Positions 40,744-49,305 are shown, counted from the first letter of the stretch. The stretch is DNA of 64,000 bases from Allokutzneria sp. NRRL B-24872 (GCF_002155965.1 NZ_MUMH01000085.1:107043-171042); one strand, 5' to 3'. Notes: generated from the letters alone by a model not told the origin. Numbers and translations are program-made.

Positions 40744-41389
40744 ATGGGCATCTTCGAAGAACTGGTCAAGCACGCCGCCGGGCACCTTGGGCTCGACCGC
40801 GCGAGCGCCGAGCGCGTCACCGCGGACAAGATGTCGAGCGTTTCCGGGACCACGCCGTTCCTGGCGTGCGCGATCGTCGACCTCGAAGTTCGGTACCGGC
40901 TGGGGGACTACCGCTCCTGCGACGGCGTGTACAACGAGTACTTCAAGATGGACCGCGAGCGCTTCCTGCGCGGGCCGAGGCTGTGCACCTGCCAGCGGCA
41001 GGGGTCGTGGCACCACCCGAGCGAGGTCGCCCAGTACGTGCGGCAGATGGCGATCGTCCACGGCAGGAGCGACGTCTCCAAGATCTCGCCGAGACGGCAC
41101 GCCCACCGCAAGGACCTGCGCGGCGCTTCGCGGTGGCGCACAACGTTCCCACGCACATCCTGGGGGACCGGGTGCTGGCCGAGTACAGCTCCTCCGAGAC
41201 CGCCTACGACACCATCGCGCGTGCGTACGCGGCAGCGGGCAGGACCGGCTCGGACTGGCGGCAGTGCGACGGGAACACGCCCGAACGCCTCGGGCTTGAG
41301 CCGGACAACCTCCCGGGTGCGCGTGCCGCCGCTACCGTTACTCGATGGCCGAGTCCGTGAAGTACCAGAAGGAGAACGGCTACGGGTGA
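40744..41389 (+). pseudogene. Frameshifted gene of unknown function
   Basis: Good coding signal changes frame twice. The first part begins MGIFEELVKHAAGHLGLDR at ATG 40744 and continues to about 41118. It then continues in another frame (RFAVAHNVPTHILGDRVLAEY) to about 41335, and the tail RYRYSMAESVKYQKENGYG ends at 41389 in the third frame. GC3 supports all three. The original protein was probably about 210 residues, with CTCQRQ and HHPSEVAQYV motifs. Either the gene decayed or the assembly has two indel errors. Confidence 0.5.
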
Positions 41390-41425
41390 GGTGCGGGCGC
41401 GCGCGGAATGGGGTAGGCACAGGGG

Positions 41426-42406
41426 ATGGACCCGGTGTGGGCACTGCGCCAGATCGCATTCCACCTCGAACGCGCCGCCGAACCGACCTACCGCGTGCGC
41501 GCGTTCCGCCGAGCCGCCGAGGTGGTGGCTGGCCTGGACCCGGACGTGCTCCGCGAGCGCGCGCGGCGGGGCAGCCTCAAGGACCTGCCCGGGATCGGCG
41601 CCACCACCGCGACGGTGATCGGCGAGGCGGTGGCCGGGCGGGAGCCGGAGTACCTGACCAAGCTGCTCAGCCGGGCCGCGCCCGTGGTCAGCGGTGGCGA
41701 GGAGCTGCTGGCCGCGCTGCGCGGGGACTGCCACACGCACTCCGACTGGTCCGACGGCGGCAGCCCGCCGCGCGAGATGGCCGAGGCCGCGCGGGCGCTC
41801 GGCCGGGAGTGGATCGCGCTGACCGACCACTCACCGCGCCTCAAGGTCGCCAACGGGCTCAGCGCGGACCGGCTGCGCCAACAGCTCGACGTGGTCGCGG
41901 AGATCAACGCCGACCTCGCCCCGTTCCGCGTGCTGACCGGGATCGAGGTGGACATCCTCGACGACGGCTCGCTGGACCAGGACGAGGAGTTGTTGGCGCG
42001 CTTGGACATGGTGGTCGCGAGCGTCCACTCAGGACTCCGCATGCCACGTGCCGCGATGACCAGGCGGATGCTCGCGGCGGTGGCCAATCCGCACGTGGAC
42101 GTGCTCGGGCACTGCACGGGCAGGCTCCGCGTCGGCAAGAAGCGGCCCGAGTCGGAGTTCGACGCCGAAGCCGTCTTCGCCGCGTGCGCGGAGAACGGGG
42201 TGGCTGTGGAGATCAACTCGCGGCCGGAGCGGCTGGACCCGCCGATGCGCCTGCTCCGCATGGCCGTGGCGGCGGGCTGCGAGTTCGCCATTGACAGCGA
42301 CGCGCACGCCCCCGGGCAGCTCGACTGGCTCGGCTACGGCTGCGCCCGCGCCGAGGACGCCGGGATCACCGCCGATCGCGTCATCAACGCGCGCCAGCTG
42401 GAGTAA
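41426..42406 (+). CDS. PHP-domain phosphoesterase with helix-hairpin-helix N-terminus
   Basis: The 326-residue protein has a HhH part (residues about 15-70, LPGIGATTATVIGEAV) and a PHP domain with metal motifs CHTHSDWSDG, ALTDHS, GIEVDI, ASVHS, HCTG and SDAHA. This is the C-terminal architecture of PolX-type DNA polymerases without the polymerase part; related proteins are phosphatases or nucleases. It is probably active on DNA ends or small phosphoesters. Confidence 0.85.
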   Translation: MDPVWALRQIAFHLERAAEPTYRVRAFRRAAEVVAGLDPDVLRERARRGSLKDLPGIGATTATVIGEAVAGREPEYLTKLLSRAAPVVSGGEELLAALRGDCHTHSDWSDGGSPPREMAEAARALGREWIALTDHSPRLKVANGLSADRLRQQLDVVAEINADLAPFRVLTGIEVDILDDGSLDQDEELLARLDMVVASVHSGLRMPRAAMTRRMLAAVANPHVDVLGHCTGRLRVGKKRPESEFDAEAVFAACAENGVAVEINSRPERLDPPMRLLRMAVAAGCEFAIDSDAHAPGQLDWLGYGCARAEDAGITADRVINARQLE

Positions 42407-42513
42407 ACGATTGCTGCGCTCGGCCCCACTTGGCCGGGAAGTGATACGCGGGCGCGCGCTCCGGCGATAGCGGAGCAGAACGGCCGGGGGGCCGTTCCCT
42501 GGGGGGAGCACTC

Positions 42514-44280
42514 ATGAAACGTTTGTCGCTCGTTGCTGCCTGCCTTCCGCTCATCGTCGCCGTGACCGCCTTGCCCGCGAGCGCCAAGCCCGCCGCGGGG
42601 TCCGTCGACGGCCTGGTGACCGCCGCCGCGACCGGGCAGCCCGTCGCCGGCGCCTGCGTCACGGTGTTCACGCTGGAGCTGGCCGAGGTCCGCTCCGCGT
42701 GCGCTGACGCGCAGGGCCGCTACTCCATCCCGAACATCTCCTACGCCAACTACAAGGTCCGCGCGACCGCGGCCGGCTTCTCCGAGATGTGGGCCTACAA
42801 CACGGGAAGCGCGCTCGCCGCCGACGTGCTCGATCTGCCGCACGCGCTGAACTTCGCGCTGCGCCAAGGAAACGCGACCGTGCGCGGGAAGATCACCGAC
42901 GCGGGGGCCGCCGCGAAGGACGCCTCGGTCAGCATCACCGATGAGAACCAGCGGTGGCGCTCCACCGTGAAGACCGCCGCTGACGGGACCTACGTCTTCA
43001 CCGGCCTCACCGCCGACAAGTACAAGCTGAACGTCATCTACGGTGACCGCTACCAGTGGTTCCACCAGAAGTCGAGCTTCCCCGATGCCGACACCTTCGA
43101 CGTCGCCAACGGCACGACCACGGTGGTCGACGAGGCCGTTCTGGACTACGGCGCGGTGAAGTTCATCGCCGTGGACGAGGTCACCGGGGCACCCGTCCGC
43201 GACGCGTGCGCCGCGCTCTACGCGGGCGGGCCGCCGGACCGGCGCGACTGCTCCTCCGGCGACGGCATCATGCAGTTCAACCGCTTGCCCGCCAACGGTT
43301 ACTACACCGCGTCTGTGTGGGACGCGGCCGGAACGCACTACTCCGTCGGTGATCTGCGCCCGTCCGTCGTCGCCGGGAAGACCACCGAGCTGCGCGTCAC
43401 GCTCAAGCCCGCCGCCTCGTTCCGCACCACTGTCGTGGACGCGCGGACGCAGGCCCCGCTGCCCGGTGTTTGCGTTGAGCCGCACGCGGTTCCCGTCGAA
43501 GGCGTCGTCGACCGCGACTACTCCTGGTACTGCACCGACGACTCCGGCTCGCTGATCATCGGGCCGCTTGACCCCAACACCTACCAGTTCTACGTCAAGC
43601 CCAACGACAAGAACTACGGTCAGCAGTGGGTCGGCGCGCGCGGTGGCACCGGTGACCTCCGCGAGGCGCACAAGGGCGTCGGCAAGCTCCGCGAAACCAC
43701 TGTGCTGCCTCAGATCCAGGTCGACCCTGCCGGCATCATCACCGGCACCGTCACCGACAACACCGGCGCGAAGATCGGCGCTTGCGTCTTCCCGTTCGCC
43801 GTCGACCCGCGCAACGGTTTCCGGTTCCTGGAGAACTGCACCGACGACAAGGGCCAGTACCGCATCAGGGGCCTCGGCCCGTACACGTGGCCGCTGGAGT
43901 TCTTGCACCACACCGGTGGTCTCGCCACCCAGTGGTCCGGCGGTGCCGCTGACCGCTTCGCCGCGACCCCCGTGACCGTGCGCGCCGGTGGCACCACCGT
44001 CGCCGATGCCAAGCTCGTCCCCTCCGGCCGCATCGCCGGGCGTGCTCTGGACCGCAACGGCAGACCCACCTTCGCCTACGTCTACACCTTCAACGCCCGC
44101 ACCGGCGACATCATCACCTGGGACACCACCGACAACGACAACAACTTCGAGGTCAACAGCCTCGCCACGCAGGACGTGAAGATCCGCTACGTCATCAAGG
44201 ACAAGACCTGCGCCTACCCGACACCGATCTCCGTCACCGCGGGCCAGATCGTGAAGGGCATCGACCTCACCGAGTGCTGA
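42514..44280 (+). CDS. Secreted multi-domain protein with carboxypeptidase-regulatory-like repeats
   Basis: A 588-residue protein has a signal peptide (cut near residue 24) and about five or six Ig-like CnaB/carboxypeptidase-regulatory repeats of about 90 residues, each with a DG-Y/xG-Y core and a Cys (GACVTVFT, DACAALYA, GVCVEPHA, GACVFPFA). The Cys pairs suggest disulphides in the extracytoplasmic space. A strong RBS (GGGGGGAGC) lies before ATG 42514. It may be a surface adhesin-like or matrix protein; no anchor motif is visible. Confidence 0.75.
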   Translation: MKRLSLVAACLPLIVAVTALPASAKPAAGSVDGLVTAAATGQPVAGACVTVFTLELAEVRSACADAQGRYSIPNISYANYKVRATAAGFSEMWAYNTGSALAADVLDLPHALNFALRQGNATVRGKITDAGAAAKDASVSITDENQRWRSTVKTAADGTYVFTGLTADKYKLNVIYGDRYQWFHQKSSFPDADTFDVANGTTTVVDEAVLDYGAVKFIAVDEVTGAPVRDACAALYAGGPPDRRDCSSGDGIMQFNRLPANGYYTASVWDAAGTHYSVGDLRPSVVAGKTTELRVTLKPAASFRTTVVDARTQAPLPGVCVEPHAVPVEGVVDRDYSWYCTDDSGSLIIGPLDPNTYQFYVKPNDKNYGQQWVGARGGTGDLREAHKGVGKLRETTVLPQIQVDPAGIITGTVTDNTGAKIGACVFPFAVDPRNGFRFLENCTDDKGQYRIRGLGPYTWPLEFLHHTGGLATQWSGGAADRFAATPVTVRAGGTTVADAKLVPSGRIAGRALDRNGRPTFAYVYTFNARTGDIITWDTTDNDNNFEVNSLATQDVKIRYVIKDKTCAYPTPISVTAGQIVKGIDLTEC

Positions 44281-44286
44281 CCCTCC

Positions 44287-44330
44287 TGAGCGGGGGTCGG
44301 GCGGTCTTCACGACCCCCAACCCCCGCTCA
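44287..44330. terminator. Bidirectional hairpin after the secreted repeat protein
   Basis: TGAGCGGGGGT pairs with ACCCCCGCTCA (11 bp) across a 22-nt loop, between the stop of the rightward gene and the end of the leftward conflict operon. It can terminate both. Confidence 0.7.
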
Positions 44331-44371
44331 GAAGGTCTTCAACCACAGCAAACCCTGGGCGCGATGCGCGG

Positions 44372-45625
44372 CTACTTGTCGTCGTCGGGTGCTGGAGGCG
44401 GCGGGTCCTCGACGTCGGCCGAGGTGCTCGTCTCCGGCGCCTCATCGTCGAGCGGATGCGTCACGTCGACGTCTCCCACTGGAGAGAAGTCCTCGTCAGC
44501 AGCGTCGAGGTCCTCAACGCCGTAGCGGTCGCGAGTGCGATGCGCGCGGTCGTGGTGCTCATGCTGGTCCAAGAGGTCGGCAAGGTGGTGTCCGAACAGC
44601 GAATTCTCGGAGTTCTCCGGATCGGGCAGGAGTTCCTCGTCGATGCGTGGGACGGGCTGTCCTCCGATCACGTCAGCGTGATTCGTCACCACACCATCGC
44701 CGTCCACAATGAATGCGGTCATCTGACCAGGGACCCCCTGGCGACTGTCATCCTCGTTGTACTGCGCGGCATCGACGAGCTCTGGCGCGGGAGGTGTCGG
44801 ACGACGTAGGTCCTCTGGCAAGAGATGCTGGAAGGCGTCGTCTACGTGCGTATCGCGCGCAGCGGCTGACAACTGCGCAAGCGTTCCGACCAGCTCGACC
44901 GTCTCCTGAACTCGAGCGGCGTCGCGTGCCAACCACCAGACGACGGTGCTGCCGGTGCTGGCAAGCACGTCGTCGGCGTAGTAGCGGCGCTTCGCTTGCT
45001 CGACGGCCTTTTCCTGTTCCCAGAGGCGGATGTGCTTGCGGACGGCACTCGCGCGGCTCAGGTGTTCGCGATCTTCCTGGCTGACCTTGAGACTCACTTG
45101 CGTGGCCCATGCGATGACGTGCTGGCGAGGATCGGATACGGCGTGGCCCAAAGCCGCTGCCAGCGCAGTGGCGGTCGTGTCGTCCTCAGGAGCGTGTGCT
45201 GTGGTGATCTGACGCGCCCGCAGCACGATGGCTTCGGCTGCAAGGGCTCCTGGATCAGCGTGCCCGTTGCCCGCTGCGTGATGCTGAGGACGCCACCGCA
45301 CGGTGCAGGAGAAGACGAAAGGGTAGTCGGGAGTGGCGCTGCTGAGCGTGACGGAGTCGATTCGGCGTTCCCCCGGCGGCGGCGGGGGAGGCGGTGTCGG
45401 CCGCGCCTCCTGCTCGTAGACGTTGCGAGCGTGTTCCACCCGCAGTTCGTGCTCCTCTCGTCGAGAGCGCTGCTGCCGCACGACCCACGCCGTGACAGCC
45501 AGCAACACGAGGGCGGCCAGCATGATCAGCCAGATCGGCCATCCGGCGCTGCTTCCCGCGCCGATGGCGAGCACGAGCGAGAGGGCGATGCCGATGGCGG
45601 CGGTGGATGTGTCGGTGGTCCTCAC
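44372..45625 (-). CDS. Two-TM, SPFH-like protein of the conflict operon (possible effector)
   Basis: The 417-residue protein has two N-terminal membrane segments (about 8-26 and 30-49), a Pro-rich linker (RPTPPPPPPPGE, about 73-84) and a cytosolic helix-rich domain with a band-7/SPFH-like helix (KVSQEDREHLSRASAVRKH). The C-terminal third is acidic and disordered. Start GTG 45625 overlaps the STAND stop as GTGA. In an actinobacterial conflict operon a membrane-embedded protein can be the death effector; that role is inference. Confidence 0.6.
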   Translation of the reverse strand: MRTTDTSTAAIGIALSLVLAIGAGSSAGWPIWLIMLAALVLLAVTAWVVRQQRSRREEHELRVEHARNVYEQEARPTPPPPPPPGERRIDSVTLSSATPDYPFVFSCTVRWRPQHHAAGNGHADPGALAAEAIVLRARQITTAHAPEDDTTATALAAALGHAVSDPRQHVIAWATQVSLKVSQEDREHLSRASAVRKHIRLWEQEKAVEQAKRRYYADDVLASTGSTVVWWLARDAARVQETVELVGTLAQLSAAARDTHVDDAFQHLLPEDLRRPTPPAPELVDAAQYNEDDSRQGVPGQMTAFIVDGDGVVTNHADVIGGQPVPRIDEELLPDPENSENSLFGHHLADLLDQHEHHDRAHRTRDRYGVEDLDAADEDFSPVGDVDVTHPLDDEAPETSTSADVEDPPPPAPDDDK

Positions 45626-47601
45626 GGATTCTCCAAGGCGGTCGTGCCGACGGCGTGGTTGATGTGGCGCTGGAGCTGCCGTACGTGCGCAAGGTTTTCC
45701 TGGCGCATCGGCCCTCGTGGAGTCGCGAGCACCCATTCGCGTGCGAGCAGGTACAGCTCGTTGAGCCTTGGCACGCGTCTGTCGCACGCTGCTACCAGCA
45801 GTTCTGGGTCTCGTGACAACCAGCGGTGCACGGCTTCGGGCGGTACTTCCCGGAAGCCGTCGATCAGGACTTTGCGCCAGCAAGCAATGAGATTGCGCCT
45901 GGTCTGGCGTTCCTTCGCGATGCGCTCGGAGACGTTCAACTCGAACAAGGTGGCGCGGTCCTCATCGCGAAGAGCGGCGTTCGCCCACTGGTAGAGCAAC
46001 CACCGCTGGAAACCGCGGTCCACAACGAGGTCGAGCAGAGCAGTGCGCGCACGACTACTGACCTCTCCGTCGCGATGTCGAGTGAGCCAGCGCAACCGCA
46101 CCAGCGCTTGAGTGGGTCGATGCGGCGCGAGCTCCTCGATGCACGTACTGATGAGCACCTTTGCGAGTGGCGAAGGCAAGTTGGGATCGCGTGCCCAGTT
46201 GTAGATCTGTTCGCGGACAGGGCCTGACAACTCGTGGTGGTGCAACGCAACGGAGAACACCTGCAGGGCGAGTTCTGTCTTGTGGGCGCTCAACCTCCGT
46301 GCCAGGTCGGTGAGGAGATGAACAGGACCGGTTGTGAGAACCTGCTGGGCGAAACGATCGACGAGCGTCCAGGTGTCAACGGCGGTCAACCCAGGAAGCG
46401 CCACGGTGCGCGCGACCCAGTCCGGCATCCGAGGGCGAAGTTCGGCGAAGTACGTCCAGAAGTGGTGGCGCACAGCGCCATCGCAGCCAAATTCGGCGAA
46501 GGTCACCGACCGCTCGCCTTCGGCGCGGAGACCGATGTCGCGCATCCTCTGCGCGAGGTAGCGGCCGTTCAGGACGTGTGTCTTGTCGGGTGGAAGCCCT
46601 ACCAGGCGCTGGAAGCTCGCTTCCGCGTCGATGAGGGCTTCCAATGGCCTGCCCGCCAGGAAACCGGCCACCACCAACAACGCTCGGTCGTTGCCGTCAC
46701 TGCTTTGCTGGAACAGCTCGGCCGCCTTGCCTCCCTGCGCAGACCGTGCGTTGAGCGCTGCCTGCAACCACGTGTCCGGCGTGCCACGCGGCTGTGTGGC
46801 ACAGGCCTCCGTCGTCAGGCGTGCCAGACCGACGATGTCACGGACGGAGGCAGTCGCGAGATAGTCTTCGAGCGTGGTCTCGGTCCCTGTCTCGGCAGGC
46901 AGGGGAAGCGACACGTGGATCTTCGCGGCGTGAAGATGCCTTTGCAGTAGGCGACTGCCGTTCGGTGGCTCGAGATCGACAATGAGACCGGTGAAGGACC
47001 CTCTCAACAGGTGTTCCTGATCTCGCCGGATCACCACGACAAGACGAGCCCGCTTGCTCTCAACCGCGGCGCGGTAGGCGTCCAACTCCGCTCGCAGCAG
47101 GACGATCTTCGCGTCATCGGTGTTGGTCAGGTCGAGCAGCAGGCGCTCGTCATCGCGAAGGCCGCCCTGGTCGAGTGCTTGTTCGCCAGGGCCATCGGCT
47201 ACGTCGGACAGTTCCCTGAGTTGCTCCAGGCCGATCTTGCCGCGCTGGGTGAGAACCATCAGAGCGGCGGTGCGCAGTCCTGTGCCCCTCGCCCCCATCA
47301 GGACGATGGAGCCCGGCCTCTGCAGGGCGTTCTCGGGGTATCTCTGCGGAGCGACGAATCGCTCAGCCAGCCACCGGACGTGCTCGTTGGCCACGCGGCG
47401 CGCTTCACGACGGCGTCGCTGTGTCTCGTTGAAGAAGTTATTGATCTGACTTCCGGAGCCGGTGTTGCTGGGTCCGTGGTTGTGGTTGGTGGTGGTATCG
47501 CCGTGTTGGACGTAGTCGCCGCCCTGCACGGCAGCGCCGTACACGTCCGCCGCGCTGTTGTCCGCTCCTGGGATGCCTTCAGGGGGGTCAGGAAAGGTCA
47601 C
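45622..47601 (-). CDS. STAND-like P-loop protein with N-terminal prion-like motif
   Basis: The 659-residue protein starts with a low-complexity motif (residues about 18-54, core QGGDYVQHGDTTTNHNHGP and NTGSG) then a P-loop domain. The nucleotide loop is GARGTGLRT (103-111), lacking the standard Lys, and LLLDLTNTDD fits Walker B. The rest is helical (sensor-like). It resembles actinobacterial STAND NTPases of conflict systems. The GTG start overlaps the cyclase stop by GTGA. The motif is nearly identical in the upstream cyclase. Confidence 0.7.
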   Translation of the reverse strand: MTFPDPPEGIPGADNSAADVYGAAVQGGDYVQHGDTTTNHNHGPSNTGSGSQINNFFNETQRRRREARRVANEHVRWLAERFVAPQRYPENALQRPGSIVLMGARGTGLRTAALMVLTQRGKIGLEQLRELSDVADGPGEQALDQGGLRDDERLLLDLTNTDDAKIVLLRAELDAYRAAVESKRARLVVVIRRDQEHLLRGSFTGLIVDLEPPNGSRLLQRHLHAAKIHVSLPLPAETGTETTLEDYLATASVRDIVGLARLTTEACATQPRGTPDTWLQAALNARSAQGGKAAELFQQSSDGNDRALLVVAGFLAGRPLEALIDAEASFQRLVGLPPDKTHVLNGRYLAQRMRDIGLRAEGERSVTFAEFGCDGAVRHHFWTYFAELRPRMPDWVARTVALPGLTAVDTWTLVDRFAQQVLTTGPVHLLTDLARRLSAHKTELALQVFSVALHHHELSGPVREQIYNWARDPNLPSPLAKVLISTCIEELAPHRPTQALVRLRWLTRHRDGEVSSRARTALLDLVVDRGFQRWLLYQWANAALRDEDRATLFELNVSERIAKERQTRRNLIACWRKVLIDGFREVPPEAVHRWLSRDPELLVAACDRRVPRLNELYLLAREWVLATPRGPMRQENLAHVRQLQRHINHAVGTTALENP

Positions 47602-47723
47602 TGCGACCGACGCTTGTCGTTGTAGCGAACCCTGTCGCCGTTGAACTGGTTCCCGGAGCCGGTATTGGTGGGTCCGTGGTTGTGGTTGGTGGTGGTATCG
47701 CCGTGTTGGACGTAGTCGCCGCC
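47453..47723. repeat. 71-bp direct repeat (two copies exactly 200 bp apart)
   Basis: The copies at 47453-47523 and 47653-47723 differ at only two positions. They encode the same motif in the 5' end of the STAND gene and the 3' end of the cyclase gene, both in the leftward frame, and share similar bases a little beyond. Such nucleotide-level identity in codons whose third bases are free implies a recent duplication or conversion. Confidence 0.85.
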
Positions 47724-48482
47724 TTGGATGGCATTTCCGTGCACATCGGCGATGCGGTTGTTCACCGACCGGCCGCTGCGGGAGCTGCCTGCTGCGGGCT
47801 TGGTTTCCTGGTCCGAGCCTTCAAGGTTGTGAGCCTCCGGCGGAAGGAAGCCGGTGCGGAGAAGCTCGCCGGTAGGGGAGGGGACACGAAGATAGGCCGT
47901 GTCGGCGAAGGTCTTCACCTGTACAGGCGCCGCGATGTAGAACTCGGGAGGTTCTGCGGCGTATCCGCTGAGGACCGCGTCCTGGAAGGCACGCGCGGAG
48001 ACGATTGCGGCGACCCGGGTAGCTGGACCCGAGCGTGCGAGCAGATCGCGGACCGGCTTCGCGTCCAGCAGACGGTGGTTCTCAACCCGGGACGTACCGC
48101 TGCCGTCGCTGATGGCCTGTGCGGTCGAACTGGTCATCGGTCCCACGTTGATGCTGACGCGCATGCGCAGCGCCGCCGGTTGTGCGGCGACCTGTTCGCG
48201 GTAGTCCAGTTCGTCCTGCAAGGCGCGCAGGAAGGGGTTGAGCAAGAACGGGAGGACGGCGGACGGGAAGCCCAGGGCGTAACCGTCGCCCGTCGTGGCC
48301 TCGAAACGGCGATCCCGCCACACCGAGTCGGTCAGGCCGCATCGCTGGAAAGCACTCTGCAGAATGACCGGGATTGCCTCGGTGATTTGGGCGTGATCAC
48401 GCCCAACGCGACCGCTGAAGTCTTTGACGTCTACAACGAGTAGCGAGTGGTACGGGGGCAGTTCTGAGACGGTGTGCGCCAC
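47598..48482 (-). CDS. Class III nucleotidyl-cyclase-like protein with C-terminal prion-like motif
   Basis: The 294-residue protein has a cyclase fold: first metal Asp in VVDVKDFSG (D18), second in TTGDGYALGF (D66) and the RMRVSINVG strand (around 107-114). The substrate Lys of adenylyl cyclases (K-x-x-G-D) is Ala, and the transition-state Asn-xxx-Arg is not clearly present (VENHRLLDA), so activity is doubtful. Residues 244-281 carry the amyloid-like motif. GTG 48482 has GAGGAGG upstream. It leads a three-gene operon and is preceded by a CRP-like gene. Confidence 0.75.
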   Translation of the reverse strand: MAHTVSELPPYHSLLVVDVKDFSGRVGRDHAQITEAIPVILQSAFQRCGLTDSVWRDRRFEATTGDGYALGFPSAVLPFLLNPFLRALQDELDYREQVAAQPAALRMRVSINVGPMTSSTAQAISDGSGTSRVENHRLLDAKPVRDLLARSGPATRVAAIVSARAFQDAVLSGYAAEPPEFYIAAPVQVKTFADTAYLRVPSPTGELLRTGFLPPEAHNLEGSDQETKPAAGSSRSGRSVNNRIADVHGNAIQGGDYVQHGDTTTNHNHGPTNTGSGNQFNGDRVRYNDKRRSQ

Positions 48483-48540
48483 GGTGATTCCTCCTCGATC
48501 GGCTTGCGAGGAGAAGCTTGGTAGTCAGCGCCGCGACGTT

Positions 48541-48580
48541 CTGTCCGCCGCCGGACAGTTTGAGGGTGATGGGTGTCACA
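48541..48580. promoter_or_regulatory. Inverted repeat CTGTCC-N6-GGACAG and CRP-like site upstream of the cyclase operon
   Basis: CTGTCC-N6-GGACAG lies at 48541-48558 and GGTGA-N6-TCACA, a near-consensus CRP site (one mismatch in TGTGA), at 48565-48580, overlapping the CRP-like gene stop. Both lie 60-100 bp before the cyclase start on the minus strand, a normal place for an activator. They suggest that the CRP-like protein controls the operon. Confidence 0.6.
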
Positions 48581-49244
48581 CTCCGGCGACCTGTCTGAGC
48601 AGGGGAATGCTGGCGACAACAATGCGCGGGCCAGTGCGCAGTGCTCCTGCATCCTTGAGCTGCTGGAGGTGGTGGGCCACCGTGCTGCGCGCCATGCCCA
48701 AAGCGTCAGCGACCTCTTGCTGAGAAAAAGGCACGCGCGCTGGGTCTGCGGTGAGTTCCGCCAGAGAGACAATCTCCAACAGTAGGCGTGCAATCCTGCG
48801 ATCAGGGCTGAAGTGGATGAGTTGAACCTGATAGGGGACTGTCTGGGACAACTTGGAGACGACGTAGTCCGCGAGCGCGGCATGGCCGTCGATCTCGCTG
48901 AGAAAAGCATTGAACGATCTCGCCGAGATGGAGTGCGTCGTGCACTCGTCAACGGCTTGCACGGTCGCCGTTCGAGGAGCGGACGAGCGTGCGGCGATCT
49001 CACCGAGCAGATCACCCGACCCTCGTAAGGTCAGCAACAACTGCCCTCCGTCGGGCTCAGCGCCCAACACCTTGACGCGGCCGCGGATCAACGCCAGCAC
49101 GCTCATGCCGGGTTCCCCCTGCTGCAGCAAGAGAGACCCGCGGCGATGAACCCGCTCAACTCCCCGCTTCAGCAGCTCCCGCCATTTCGCCTCTCCCAGC
49201 AGTGCGCGGAATCCCCGCGCTCCTCGGGACGACATGCCGTCCAT
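48576..49244 (-). CDS. CRP/FNR-family cyclic-nucleotide-binding regulator
   Basis: The 222-residue protein has a cNMP-binding domain with a canonical phosphate-binding cassette GEIAARSSAPRTATV (G81-E82 to R91, 9-residue spacing as in PKA-type sites) and a C-terminal winged helix (SQQEVADALGMARSTVAHHLQQL). It should bind cAMP or cGMP. It lies 93 bp before the cyclase-like gene on the same strand. ATG 49244 is used; ATG 49235 is possible. Confidence 0.85.
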   Translation of the reverse strand: MDGMSSRGARGFRALLGEAKWRELLKRGVERVHRRGSLLLQQGEPGMSVLALIRGRVKVLGAEPDGGQLLLTLRGSGDLLGEIAARSSAPRTATVQAVDECTTHSISARSFNAFLSEIDGHAALADYVVSKLSQTVPYQVQLIHFSPDRRIARLLLEIVSLAELTADPARVPFSQQEVADALGMARSTVAHHLQQLKDAGALRTGPRIVVASIPLLRQVAGV

Positions 49245-49275
49245 CGGCTCTGCCTACCGGATCGGTGCGCGCTGA

Positions 49276-49305
49276 CCAGATGTCTGGCCGATGATCACTC
49301 GATCA
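49276..49305. promoter_or_regulatory. Two inverted repeats in the promoter of the CRP-like gene
   Basis: CCAGA-TG-TCTGG (49276-49287) and TGATC-ACTC-GATCA (49292-49305) sit about 30 and 50 bp upstream of ATG 49244. Neither matches the CRP consensus. They may be operators of the CRP gene or of the divergent gene at 49414. Confidence 0.45.

Noticed and set aside
44372..45883. 503-codon version of the two-TM protein
   Set aside because: Its first 86 codons overlap the STAND gene in another frame and are Arg/Pro-rich. GTG 45625 at the GTGA overlap fits coupling and puts the TM helices at the N-terminus.
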